Origin: CAZMGT01 sp964565895
GTDB lineage: Bacteria; Armatimonadota; Zipacnadia; UBA1398; CAZMGT01
DNA length: 22,278 nucleotides
Assembly (NCBI GenBank): GCA_964565895.1
Contig: CAZMGT010000059.1
Span: forward strand, 1 to 22,278
Direction: 5' to 3'
Made by a program: the position numbers and the translations under genes. This document shows, piece after piece, positions 1-6,958 of this stretch (positions are counted from its first letter, which is position 1; each line of letters opens with the position of its first letter). The notes beneath the pieces were generated by a model, which saw nothing but the letters and a program-made list of their open reading frames with translations, ran no database searches and was not told the DNA's origin.

Positions 1-709
1 ATGCCCCCGCGACAAGAAACGTATAGTAGGCGATCTGAAAATGCCCCGCGAGCAGCGCGCAGGCCAAGGCCACGCCGAGCAGCAGCGCCCAGCGCAGCCC
101 GCCCTCCTCGGCAAAATGCCTGCGCAGGCAAAACAGCGCCAGCGGCAGCCACGTCGCCACGCAGACAAACGTAGGCAGCGCCAGCCAGCACACCATAAAC
201 CCGCTCAGCATATACGCCGCCCCGCACACCGTCGCCCCTCCCCGGCGCATCCCCAGCGCAAGGCCGAGCAAATAGGCAAAGCTCCCCGCGAGGAAAAGAT
301 GGACCACCGCCGAGGCGCCCATGGCATATACCGTGGGCAGAAGCCAAAAGATAACGTTTACCGGATAAAGCACCGCCGACTGCCCGTTGGCCAAAAACGG
401 CGTCCCGCATAGCTCGTGCGGGTTCCACAGGGGAATCTCGCCGGAGAGGATCGCCCGCCGGGCAAAGCTCCGCCAAACGTAATACTGCAGCACGCCGTCG
501 GCCATAAGCGGGTTCCACGATGGCCCCTCGGCGCCTATTCGCGGCGCGCTGCCCCATGGCGCGAAGTGCTGCTGATAGTAGGCGGGGACAAGCGCCTGCC
601 CCAAAAAAAGCGGATAAAGCAGGGCGCAGGCCAGCCCGGCAAACACGGCATAAGGCCACAGCCGCGCCGGCCAGCCCTCAGCTTCACCCTGCGCGCGCCT
701 TCTGCTCAC
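1..709 (-). CDS. YfhO-family polytopic membrane protein, C-terminus cut off by the window
   Basis: The reading frame is open from a GTG at 709-707 down to the window edge, giving 236 residues; the rest lies outside. After a short Arg-rich N-terminus there is a transmembrane segment (about residues 18-41). A luminal-type loop follows with D71, QYYVWR (75-80) and GEIPLWNPHELCGTPFLANG (90-109), the hallmark of YfhO-like GT-C proteins. Several hydrophobic helices come after it. Known members in Firmicutes take part in glycosylating lipoteichoic acid from lipid-linked sugars; D71 sits where a GT-C catalytic acid is expected, which is inference. The GTG overlaps the ispG stop (GTGA), with GAGGAAGG about 9 bases upstream, so translation is probably coupled to ispG. 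A lipid-carrier-dependent glycosyltransferase would fit an operon that makes undecaprenyl diphosphate. The acceptor and sugar cannot be told. Confidence 0.85.
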   Translation of the reverse strand, partial: MSRRRAQGEAEGWPARLWPYAVFAGLACALLYPLFLGQALVPAYYQQHFAPWGSAPRIGAEGPSWNPLMADGVLQYYVWRSFARRAILSGEIPLWNPHELCGTPFLANGQSAVLYPVNVIFWLLPTVYAMGASAVVHLFLAGSFAYLLGLALGMRRGGATVCGAAYMLSGFMVCWLALPTFVCVATWLPLALFCLRRHFAEEGGLRWALLLGVALACALLAGHFQIAYYTFLVAGA

Positions 710-1824
710 CGCCGCCCGCCTTCCTCAAGCTCCCGCGCCGCCGCGCGCACCTCGGCCAAAAACGCCTCCAAAAGCTCCCCCTCCGCAAACCGCCCGACAA
801 TCTCCCCCCGCCGTACGACAACCCCACACCCCTTCCCCCCGCAAATGGCCACATCGGCCTCGCGCGCCTCGCCCGGCCCGTTAACCGCGCAGCCCATTAC
901 GGCAAGGTGCAGCGGCGCGCTAATCTCCTCCACGCGCTCGCGCACCGCCTCCGCCAGCGCCACAAGATCGATCTCACACCGCGCGCACGTCGGGCAGGAG
1001 ACGATCACCGGCCCCCGCGTGCGCAGCCCCACGGCGCGCAAAATCTCCCACCCCGCGCGCACCTCCTCCTCCGGCGGCGCGGTGAGCGACACGCGCATCG
1101 TGTCCCCGATCCCCTCGCCGAGCAATATCCCCAGGGCCACCGCGGAGCGCACCGTGCCCGCCGGGGGCAGGCCCGCCTCGGTCACCCCCAGGTGCTGCGG
1201 GCAGTCGCTCCGCTCCGCAAACAGCCGGCACGCCTGCACCGTGCGCGCCACGTCCGAGGCCTTGAGCGAGACGACGATGTCCGAAAACCCCAGCTCCTCC
1301 ACCTGCCCCACGGCGCGCAGCGCGCTTTCGACCATCGCCTCCGCGGTTGCCCCGCCATACTTTTCGCGCAGCTCGCGCTCCAGCGAGCCCGAGTTTACCC
1401 CCACGCGCAGGGCCACCCCGCGCTCCTGGGCCGCGCGAACAACCGCCCTCAGCCTCTCCCGCCCCCCGATATTCCCGGGGTTAATGCGCACCTTCGCCGC
1501 GCCGGCGTCGATCGCCAAAAGCGCCAGGCGATAGTCGAAGTGAATGTCCGCGACCACGGGCAGGGGTGATTCGCGCACGATCTCGCGCAGGGCCTCCGCC
1601 GCCTGCTCATCGGGCACAGCCACGCGCACCAACTCGCAGCCCACGGCGTGCGCCCGGCGGATCTGGGCCACGGTCGCCGCCACGTCGCGCGTGTCCGTTT
1701 TGGTCATCGTCTGGACGACGACCGGCGCCCCGCCGCCGATGAGCACACTCCCTACGCGCACTTGGCGCGTGGCGCGCCGGGGGGTAGGAAACCCGCCTTC
1801 CGCTTCTGTCCCTTTTGCGTTCAT
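706..1824 (-). CDS. ispG: 4-hydroxy-3-methylbut-2-en-1-yl diphosphate synthase (IspG/GcpE)
   Basis: This is the penultimate enzyme of the MEP pathway. It is a cytosolic iron-sulfur enzyme that reductively converts MEcPP to HMBPP. The 372-residue length is normal for the short bacterial form. The TIM-barrel part shows VQTMTKTDTRD, PVVADIHFDYRLAL, KVRINPGNIG, LRVGVNSGSLE, SLKASD and GEGIGDTMRVSLT. The C-terminal 4Fe-4S domain has SCPTCARCEID and MGCAVNGPGEAREADVAICG, so the three cluster cysteines and the Glu ligand are present. I start it at the ATG at 1824, which overlaps the rseP stop as ATGA; the frame stays open further upstream to 1968, but that stretch lies inside rseP and resembles nothing in IspG. 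The stop overlaps the next gene by GTGA. Its MEP-pathway partner Dxr is two genes upstream in the same operon. Confidence 0.97.
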   Translation of the reverse strand: MNAKGTEAEGGFPTPRRATRQVRVGSVLIGGGAPVVVQTMTKTDTRDVAATVAQIRRAHAVGCELVRVAVPDEQAAEALREIVRESPLPVVADIHFDYRLALLAIDAGAAKVRINPGNIGGRERLRAVVRAAQERGVALRVGVNSGSLERELREKYGGATAEAMVESALRAVGQVEELGFSDIVVSLKASDVARTVQACRLFAERSDCPQHLGVTEAGLPPAGTVRSAVALGILLGEGIGDTMRVSLTAPPEEEVRAGWEILRAVGLRTRGPVIVSCPTCARCEIDLVALAEAVRERVEEISAPLHLAVMGCAVNGPGEAREADVAICGGKGCGVVVRRGEIVGRFAEGELLEAFLAEVRAAARELEEGGRR

Positions 1825-3002
1825 TGTCGAATCAGCCGGGGAATGTCGTTTGCCGCGGTTATCAGCAGGACCACGAGGATGAGCAGCACGAGCCCCGCGA
1901 AATGAAACACGGCCTCGCGCTCTTTGTCGAAGATCCTCCGCCGCGCGGCTTCGATAACGGTAATCCATACCCGGCTCCCATCGAGCACGGGAATGGGCAG
2001 CAGGTTAAACACAGCAAGCCACACGTTAAGCACCGCGGCGAGCTCGAGCACGGGCAACAGCCCCATCTCCGCCGACTGCGCCGTTACCTGCACAATGCCC
2101 ACCGGCCCGACCAGCTCCTGCCGCGCCTCGGGCTTATAGATCAGCGCCACCACCGCGGCTACCGAGCGCCAGATCAGCTTTTGCGTCTGGTCCAGCGCGC
2201 GCAGGGGATAGGCCAGCGCCGGCGCGCGAATATGCGTCGGGACAAGCCCCGGGCGCACGCCAATCACCCCGCGCATATCGCCCTCTTTAAGCACAAACCC
2301 GGCCTTCGGGTCCGAAAGCCGCGCCGCGTCCGCGGCGTCCACGCGCAGCGCCGTGGGAACAATGGAAAAGCGCAGCCTCTTCCCTCCGCGCTCCACGACG
2401 ATCTCCGTGCGCTTGCCCGCCCGTGGCGCAAGCAGCCGAATAACGTCCTCCAGCCGCTCCACCTTCTCCCCGGCCACGGAGACAAAAACGTCGTTCGCCT
2501 TAATCCCGGCCCTTGCCGCGGGCATGTCCGGCGCCACGCCGAGCACCCCGGGGCGAAACTCGCCCAGGCCAAACGCGCAGGCGTAAACAAGCAAAATCAA
2601 AAACGCCAAAAAAATATTCATCGCCGACCCGCCCAAAAGCACGGCCAGCCGCCCGGTCACCGGCGCGCTATAAAAACCCTCCGGCTCGTCGATCTCCTCC
2701 GGCGCCATCCCCACAATGCGCACATAGGCGGCAAGGGGAATGGGACACAGCCGATACTCCGTCCCCCGCCGGCGAAAACCGAAAATCTTCGGCCCCACGC
2801 CAATGGAAAACACTCCCACGCGAATACCCAACAGCTTGGCGATCAAAAAATGCCCCGCCTCGTGGAAAATCAGGGCAAAGCCGATGATCAACACAAACGC
2901 GGCGATCGTCCGCGCCGTCCCGCCGGCGAGGATGTTTTGCCCGAAAAAGGCCACCGCCCCAACAGGTACGAGCAGCGCTGCAACGGCCCGTGTTCCGCTC
3001 AT
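1821..3002 (-). CDS. rseP: Site-2-type intramembrane zinc metalloprotease (RseP/RasP family)
   Basis: A 393-residue polytopic membrane protease of the M50B family, which cuts transmembrane substrates such as anti-sigma factors and signal-peptide remnants. The zinc motif HEAGH is at residues 47-51 in the first conserved helix. A single PDZ domain lies at about 165-255 (GVAPDMPAARAGIKANDVFV). The second active-site motif is NLLPIPVLDGS, with D341 as third zinc ligand. A C-terminal helix ends the protein. The usual LDGGR reads LDGSR here, a small change next to the ligand. The ATG at 3002 overlaps the dxr stop (ATGA) and its own stop overlaps the ispG start (ATGA), so three genes are joined head to tail with no spacer. 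The local substrate is unknown; no sigma or anti-sigma gene is in the window. Confidence 0.95.
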   Translation of the reverse strand: MSGTRAVAALLVPVGAVAFFGQNILAGGTARTIAAFVLIIGFALIFHEAGHFLIAKLLGIRVGVFSIGVGPKIFGFRRRGTEYRLCPIPLAAYVRIVGMAPEEIDEPEGFYSAPVTGRLAVLLGGSAMNIFLAFLILLVYACAFGLGEFRPGVLGVAPDMPAARAGIKANDVFVSVAGEKVERLEDVIRLLAPRAGKRTEIVVERGGKRLRFSIVPTALRVDAADAARLSDPKAGFVLKEGDMRGVIGVRPGLVPTHIRAPALAYPLRALDQTQKLIWRSVAAVVALIYKPEARQELVGPVGIVQVTAQSAEMGLLPVLELAAVLNVWLAVFNLLPIPVLDGSRVWITVIEAARRRIFDKEREAVFHFAGLVLLILVVLLITAANDIPRLIRQ

Positions 3003-4180
3003 TGCCCCTCTTCCCGTCGCCCGCCGCTTGGCGCCAGGCGCTCGCGGACAAACGCCCGCGCCCAGCGGTCGGCCGCCTCCACGGCCTCCAGGTTGGGCGT
3101 AGGCCCGGCCTCGTGCGCCTCCATCGCCTCGCCGATTAGCCGCGGGATGTCCAAAAAACCAATCTCGCCCGCGATAAACGCCGCGTTGGCCACCTCGTTC
3201 GCGGCGTTCATCACCGTGGGCATCGTGCCCCCCGCAGCGAGCGCCTCATAGGCCAGGGCGAGGCAGGGAAACCGCTTTGTGTCCGGCGGCTCAAACTCTA
3301 GCTTCCCCTGCTCCCACGGGTTCCACCGCGAAAACGGGTTCTCCGGCCGCTCCGGCCCGAGCAACGCGTATTGAATGGGCAGGCGCATGTCCGGCCAGCC
3401 GAGCTGGGCGAGCACCGACCCATCGGCAAACTCCACCATGGAGTGCACGATACTCTGCGGGTGAATTACCGCGCGAATCTTCTCCCCGGAAATGCCAAAC
3501 AGCCGCGAGGCCTCGATTACCTCCAGCCCCTTGTTCATCAACGTCGCCGAGTCAATGGTAATCTTCGCCCCCATGCTCCACGTCGGGTGCTGCAGGGCGT
3601 CCGCGGCGCTCACCTCGCGCATCTGCTCCAGGCTAAGCGTGCGAAACGGCCCGCCCGACGCCGTAAGCCAAATCCAGCGCACCGCGCCCCGATCCTCGCC
3701 ACGCAGGCACTGCCAAATCGCCGAGATCTCGCTGTCGATCGGCCGCAGCTCAACCCCCAGCCTGCGCGCTTCGGCAACGATTAGCTCCCCTGCGGCAACG
3801 AGCGGCTCCTTCGTGGCAAACGCCACGCGCTTGCCCGCGCGCATCGCGGCGAGCATCGGGCGCAGAGCGGCCACGCCGGCGATGGCCACAACCACCGTGT
3901 CCGCCCCCGGCCACTGCGCCAGCTCCTCCAGCCCCGCCCCGCCGCAAAGCACGCGCACCCGCCCGCCCAGGGCCGCGCGCAGGCGCTCCGCCGCCCGCTC
4001 GTCGGCCAGGGCCACGGCCTCCGGCGAAAACTCCTCCGCCTGGCGCGCCAGCTCCTCCCACGCCGCCCCCGCGGCCAAACCGACCACGCGCAGCCGCTTG
4101 CGGTGCGCGCGCACGACATCGAGCGTCTGCCTGCCGATCGACCCCGTCGAGCCCAAAATAACCAGCGAAACTTGCCCCAC
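2999..4180 (-). CDS. dxr: 1-deoxy-D-xylulose 5-phosphate reductoisomerase (Dxr/IspC)
   Basis: NADPH-dependent enzyme that turns DXP into MEP, the first committed step of the MEP isoprenoid pathway. At 393 residues it has normal length. The NADPH-binding loop GSTGSIGRQTLDV lies at about 10-22. Substrate and metal residues are in DSEIS (149-153), TASGGPFR, HPTWSMGAKITIDSATLMNK and HPQSIVHSMVEF. Two positions in conserved motifs differ from the usual sequence: the His after the metal-binding Glu (E. coli DSEHN) is Ile152, and the Asn of the NKE motif is Thr (ATKEPLVAAGE). The other core residues are intact, so I expect an active enzyme. The gap from uppS is 24 bases, and the stop overlaps the rseP start by ATGA. 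In many bacteria cdsA sits between uppS and dxr; here it does not. Confidence 0.96.
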   Translation of the reverse strand: MGQVSLVILGSTGSIGRQTLDVVRAHRKRLRVVGLAAGAAWEELARQAEEFSPEAVALADERAAERLRAALGGRVRVLCGGAGLEELAQWPGADTVVVAIAGVAALRPMLAAMRAGKRVAFATKEPLVAAGELIVAEARRLGVELRPIDSEISAIWQCLRGEDRGAVRWIWLTASGGPFRTLSLEQMREVSAADALQHPTWSMGAKITIDSATLMNKGLEVIEASRLFGISGEKIRAVIHPQSIVHSMVEFADGSVLAQLGWPDMRLPIQYALLGPERPENPFSRWNPWEQGKLEFEPPDTKRFPCLALAYEALAAGGTMPTVMNAANEVANAAFIAGEIGFLDIPRLIGEAMEAHEAGPTPNLEAVEAADRWARAFVRERLAPSGGRREEGQ

Positions 4181-4204
4181 GGCGCGCCCCGCCGCCCTCT
4201 CCTC

Positions 4205-4942
4205 CTACGTCGGCACCCCGCCGAACCGCCGCTCCCGGCGGTTAAACTCAACGATCGCCCGGCGCAGGTCCTCCTCGCCAAAGTCCGGCCAAAGCACCGG
4301 CGTTACATAAATCTCGCTATAGGCGATCTGCCACAGCAGAAAATTCGACACCCGCTGCTCCCCGCCCGTGCGAATGAGAAGGTCCGGGTCGGGCATTCCC
4401 GCGGTATACAGCTCACCGGCGAACTTCGCCTCGTCGATCTCCTCCGGCGAAAGCTCCCCCGCGGCCACGCGCTCGGCCAGCCGCCGCGCCGCGCGCACGA
4501 TCTCCAGCCGCCCGCCATAGTTTATCGCCAGGTTAAGCACCAGCCCCTTGTTGTGCGCCGTGGCCGCCACGCCCTCCTCGAGCGCCTCGCGCACCCCGGC
4601 GGGCAGCCCCTCCAGGTCCCCGGAAACCCTCACCTGCACCCCCCGCCGGTCGAGCTCCGCCACCTCCCGGCGGATCGTCCGCCGGATGAGCTCCATTAGG
4701 CTGTTCACTTCCTCCGGCGGCCGGCGCCAGTTCTCCGTGGAAAACGCGTAGATGGTGAGGTACTTAATGCCGATCGCTTCCGCGGCGTCGCACACCCGCC
4801 GCACAGTCTCGATGCCCTTGCGGTGGCCCGCCGTCCGCGGAAGCATGCGCTGCTGGGCCCAGCGCCCGTTGCCGTCCATGACAATGGCCACGTGCTGGGG
4901 AATAGTCAGGCCCTCGAGGCTCAGGTCCTCCATGGTGGTCAC
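4205..4942 (-). CDS. uppS: Isoprenyl transferase (undecaprenyl diphosphate synthase, UppS)
   Basis: Cis-prenyltransferase that extends farnesyl diphosphate with isopentenyl diphosphate to make the C55 lipid carrier for peptidoglycan and surface glycans. It is cytosolic and membrane-associated. All family signatures are present: HVAIVMDGNGRWA (catalytic D23), PRTAGH, YLTIYAFSTENW, LAINYGGR, and PDPDLLIRTGGEQRVSNFLL with WQIAYSEIY and WPDF. The length of 245 residues is typical. The start is uncertain: GTG at 4942 or ATG at 4933 (residue 4); neither has a good Shine-Dalgarno sequence, and the short N-terminus does not decide. It follows frr after 22 bases and precedes dxr by 24. Together with Dxr, IspG and the YfhO-like protein it links isoprenoid precursor supply to lipid-carrier use in one transcription unit. 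Chain length cannot be proved from sequence alone. Confidence 0.96.
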   Translation of the reverse strand: MTTMEDLSLEGLTIPQHVAIVMDGNGRWAQQRMLPRTAGHRKGIETVRRVCDAAEAIGIKYLTIYAFSTENWRRPPEEVNSLMELIRRTIRREVAELDRRGVQVRVSGDLEGLPAGVREALEEGVAATAHNKGLVLNLAINYGGRLEIVRAARRLAERVAAGELSPEEIDEAKFAGELYTAGMPDPDLLIRTGGEQRVSNFLLWQIAYSEIYVTPVLWPDFGEEDLRRAIVEFNRRERRFGGVPT

Positions 4943-4964
4943 CGGCAGGTGGCGCCCGACGAGC

Positions 4965-5531
4965 CTACGCCTGCAAAATCTCCTCCTGCTTCGCCTTCTG
5001 CGCCTCGTCGAGCATCTCCACGTGCTTGTCCGTCAGCTCCTGCACGTCGTCCATGGCGCGCTTGAGGTCGTCCTCGCCGATCTTGTGCTGCTTTTCCAGC
5101 GCGCGGAGCTTCTCGTTCGCCTCGCGGCGAACGTTGCGCACGGCGACCTTCCCCTCCTCAACCTTCTTGCTCACCAGCCGGGCCAGCTCCTTGCGCCGCT
5201 CCTCGGTAAGCGCGGGAATAGGAATGCGGATGATCGCCCCGTCGCTCGTCGGGGTCAGCCCGAGGTCGGAGGTCAAAATCGCCCGCTCTACTTGGGGGAC
5301 GAGGCTCTTGTCCCACGGGGTGACCATGAGCAGGCGCGGCTCGGGCGTGGAGATCGTGGCCACCTCGTTTAACTTCAGCCGTGTGCCATAGGCCTCCACG
5401 GTAACATTGGCCAAAATCGCGGCGTTGGCCACGCCCGTGCGAATCGTGCTCAGCTCCCGCTGCGTGGCCTCCACCGAGGCCTTCATCTTCGTCTCCGCCT
5501 CAGTGAGAATCTTGTCGATCTCCTCGATCAT
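4965..5531 (-). CDS. frr: Ribosome recycling factor (RRF)
   Basis: Splits post-termination ribosomes together with EF-G. The 188 residues match the usual length of about 185. The three-helix bundle and the beta-alpha-beta domain II are recognisable: RTGVANAAILANVTVEAYG near residues 31-49, LNEVATIS, DGAIIRIPIPALTEERRKEL, and the long C-terminal helices with AVRNVRREANEKL and IGEDDLKRAMDDVQELTDK. The motif usually read as RTGRA is RTGVA here, so an Arg in the first helix is replaced by Val. The ATG at 5531 is fixed by a perfect AGGAGG seven bases upstream, which lies inside the end of pyrH. The two genes overlap by 32 bases and are probably translationally coupled. Confidence 0.97.
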   Translation of the reverse strand: MIEEIDKILTEAETKMKASVEATQRELSTIRTGVANAAILANVTVEAYGTRLKLNEVATISTPEPRLLMVTPWDKSLVPQVERAILTSDLGLTPTSDGAIIRIPIPALTEERRKELARLVSKKVEEGKVAVRNVRREANEKLRALEKQHKIGEDDLKRAMDDVQELTDKHVEMLDEAQKAKQEEILQA

Positions 5532-6255
5532 CGCTCCGCCTCCTGATCACCGTGCCGATTTGCTCGCCGCAGATTATCCGGCGTATGTTCTCCGGGTCGC
5601 CGATGTTAAACACCCAAATCGGCAACATGTGATCCATGCTTAGCGAGATCGCCGTGGCATCCATGGCCTTCAATCCGCGGCGCAGAACATCCAAATAGTC
5701 CACCTCGGGCAGCCACTTCGCCGTCTTTATCTCCCGCGGATCGGCGTCATATACCCCGTCCACGTTCGTCGCCTTAAGAATTACCTCCGCGTCGATCTCG
5801 ATCGCCCGCAGCACGGCCGCCGTATCGGTGGTGAAATACGGGTTGCCCGTGCCCGCGGCGAAAATTACCACCCGGCCCTTCTCCAAATGCCTTATCGCCC
5901 GGCGCCGAATAAGCGGCTCCGCGACCTCGCGCATCTCGATCGCCGACTGCACGCGCGTCTCCAGGCCGAGCTTCTCCAACGCGTCCTGCAACGCCAGGGC
6001 GTTGATTACCGTGGCCACCATGCCCATATAGTCCGCCGTCGCCCGAACCATCCCCTCCGCCGCGGCCTCCGCCCCGCGAAACAGGTTCCCCCCGCCGACA
6101 ACCACCGCCACTTCCACGCCAAGCTCAACGACGCTCTTTATCGCCCGTGAGATAGATTCGACAAACTGCCGGTCAATGCCAAACTCGCGCGACCCCTTAA
6201 ACGCCTCGCCGGAAAGCTTGAGCAGCACCCGCCTGTAAACCGGTTTGCCCGACAC
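5500..6255 (-). CDS. pyrH: Uridylate (UMP) kinase PyrH
   Basis: Bacterial hexameric UMP kinase of the amino-acid kinase fold; it makes UDP from UMP and ATP in the cytosol. Visible motifs are LLKLSGEAF (phosphate loop region), VAVVVGGGNLFRG, ADYMGMVATVINALALQDAL, TRVQSAIEM, and FAAGTGNPYFTTDTAAVLRA with LKATNVDGVYDADP. DATAISLSMDHMLPIWVF is the C-terminal signature. The start is a GTG at 6255 with GGGAGG about five bases upstream. The family normally ends soon after GTVI; here eleven further residues (RRSDDRGDRQDSH region) run into the frr gene, giving a 32-base overlap and 251 residues. A hairpin followed by a T-rich stretch lies between tsf and this gene and could lower its expression relative to the translation genes. 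Confidence 0.97.
   Translation of the reverse strand: MSGKPVYRRVLLKLSGEAFKGSREFGIDRQFVESISRAIKSVVELGVEVAVVVGGGNLFRGAEAAAEGMVRATADYMGMVATVINALALQDALEKLGLETRVQSAIEMREVAEPLIRRRAIRHLEKGRVVIFAAGTGNPYFTTDTAAVLRAIEIDAEVILKATNVDGVYDADPREIKTAKWLPEVDYLDVLRRGLKAMDATAISLSMDHMLPIWVFNIGDPENIRRIICGEQIGTVIRRRSDDRGDRQDSH
5539..5544 (-). promoter_or_regulatory. Shine-Dalgarno site of frr inside pyrH
   Basis: On the minus strand this reads AGGAGG and ends seven bases before the frr ATG at 5531. It lies within the last codons of pyrH, so ribosomes finishing pyrH pass over the frr initiation site. This settles the frr start and shows that the 32-base gene overlap is real. Confidence 0.8.
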
Positions 6256-6266
6256 GCCGCCCTCCC

Positions 6267-6294
6267 AACAAAACGGCCGGCTTGCCGCCGGCCG
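6267..6294 (-). terminator. Intrinsic terminator-like hairpin (attenuator) between tsf and pyrH
   Basis: On the minus strand the sequence is an 8-bp all-GC stem CGGCCGGC, a five-base loop, GCCGGCCG, then TTTTGTT. It starts six bases after the tsf stop. The pyrH Shine-Dalgarno sequence follows at once, so it looks like a partial terminator that would let only some polymerases continue from rpsB-tsf into pyrH. The T tract is interrupted by one G, which suggests leaky termination. No separate promoter for pyrH is obvious. Confidence 0.6.
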
Positions 6295-6299
6295 GGTCC

Positions 6300-6911
6300 T
6301 TACTGCTCCTCGTCCGCTCCCAACTGGAAGCGGACAAACCGTCGCACGACAATGTTCTCCCCGAGCTTCGAGGCTACCTCGGCGATGAGGTCCTTTACCT
6401 TCTTCTTTCCCTTTTCATCTTTTATATATGGCTGCTCGAGCAGGCAAATCTGGCTAAACAGCTTGCGCAGCCGCCCCTCGACGATCTTCGGAATAACGTT
6501 TTCCGGCTTGCCCTCGCTGCGCGTCATCTCCTCGAAAATCCGCCGCTCCGCCTCGAGCCTCTCCTCGGGGATATCCTCCGGGCTGACGAACTCCGGGCGC
6601 ATCGAGGCCACCTGCAGCGCCAACTCGTGCGCCAACTCGGCAAACTCATCCGTGCGCGCGACAAAATCCGTCTCGCAACACAGCTCCACGAGCACCCCAA
6701 CCTTCCCGTTGGAGTGCACATACGAGCCGATCAACCCCTCGCGCGTGGCCCGCCCGGCACGCTTCTGCGCGTCGGCCAAGCCCTTCTGGCGCAGAAGCTC
6801 CCGCGCCCGCTCAATGTCTCCGTTTGCCTCCTCAAGCGCCCGCTTGCAGTCCATCATCCCCGCGCCCGTCGCCTCGCGCAGCTCCTTGATCTGCTCGATG
6901 GTCACCGCCAT
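6300..6911 (-). CDS. tsf: Elongation factor Ts (short form)
   Basis: Guanine nucleotide exchange factor for EF-Tu. The N-terminal UBA-like domain is clear (VTIEQIKELREATGAGMMDC and KRALEEANGDIERARELLR). It is followed by the core contact TDFVARTDEFAELAHELALQ. At 203 residues it is the short type, with one core subdomain as in Thermus, rather than the 280-residue E. coli type. The C-terminus keeps a basic segment (KDEKGKKKVKDLI) and GENIVVRRFVRF. The ATG at 6911 has GGAG about nine bases upstream. It follows rpsB after a 47-base gap, the usual gene pair for S2 and EF-Ts. Confidence 0.96.
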   Translation of the reverse strand: MAVTIEQIKELREATGAGMMDCKRALEEANGDIERARELLRQKGLADAQKRAGRATREGLIGSYVHSNGKVGVLVELCCETDFVARTDEFAELAHELALQVASMRPEFVSPEDIPEERLEAERRIFEEMTRSEGKPENVIPKIVEGRLRKLFSQICLLEQPYIKDEKGKKKVKDLIAEVASKLGENIVVRRFVRFQLGADEEQ

Positions 6912-6958
6912 ATCCTGTCACTCCGTGCTGTAGATTGTCCGCGAACGTCGGCGCGCGC

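Noticed and set aside
416..1534. Long open frames on the plus strand opposite ispG (also 520-1569)
   Set aside because: Arg/Pro/Ser-rich translations with no family resemblance, antisense to a gene with complete IspG motifs; typical of high-GC DNA.
1825..1968. Upstream extension of ispG (48 residues)
   Set aside because: Lies within rseP in another frame and is Arg-rich; the ATGA overlap at 1824 gives a normal IspG length.
1815..3251. A 478-residue plus-strand frame opposite rseP
   Set aside because: Low-complexity His/Arg/Pro sequence, no ribosome site, fully antisense to rseP and dxr.
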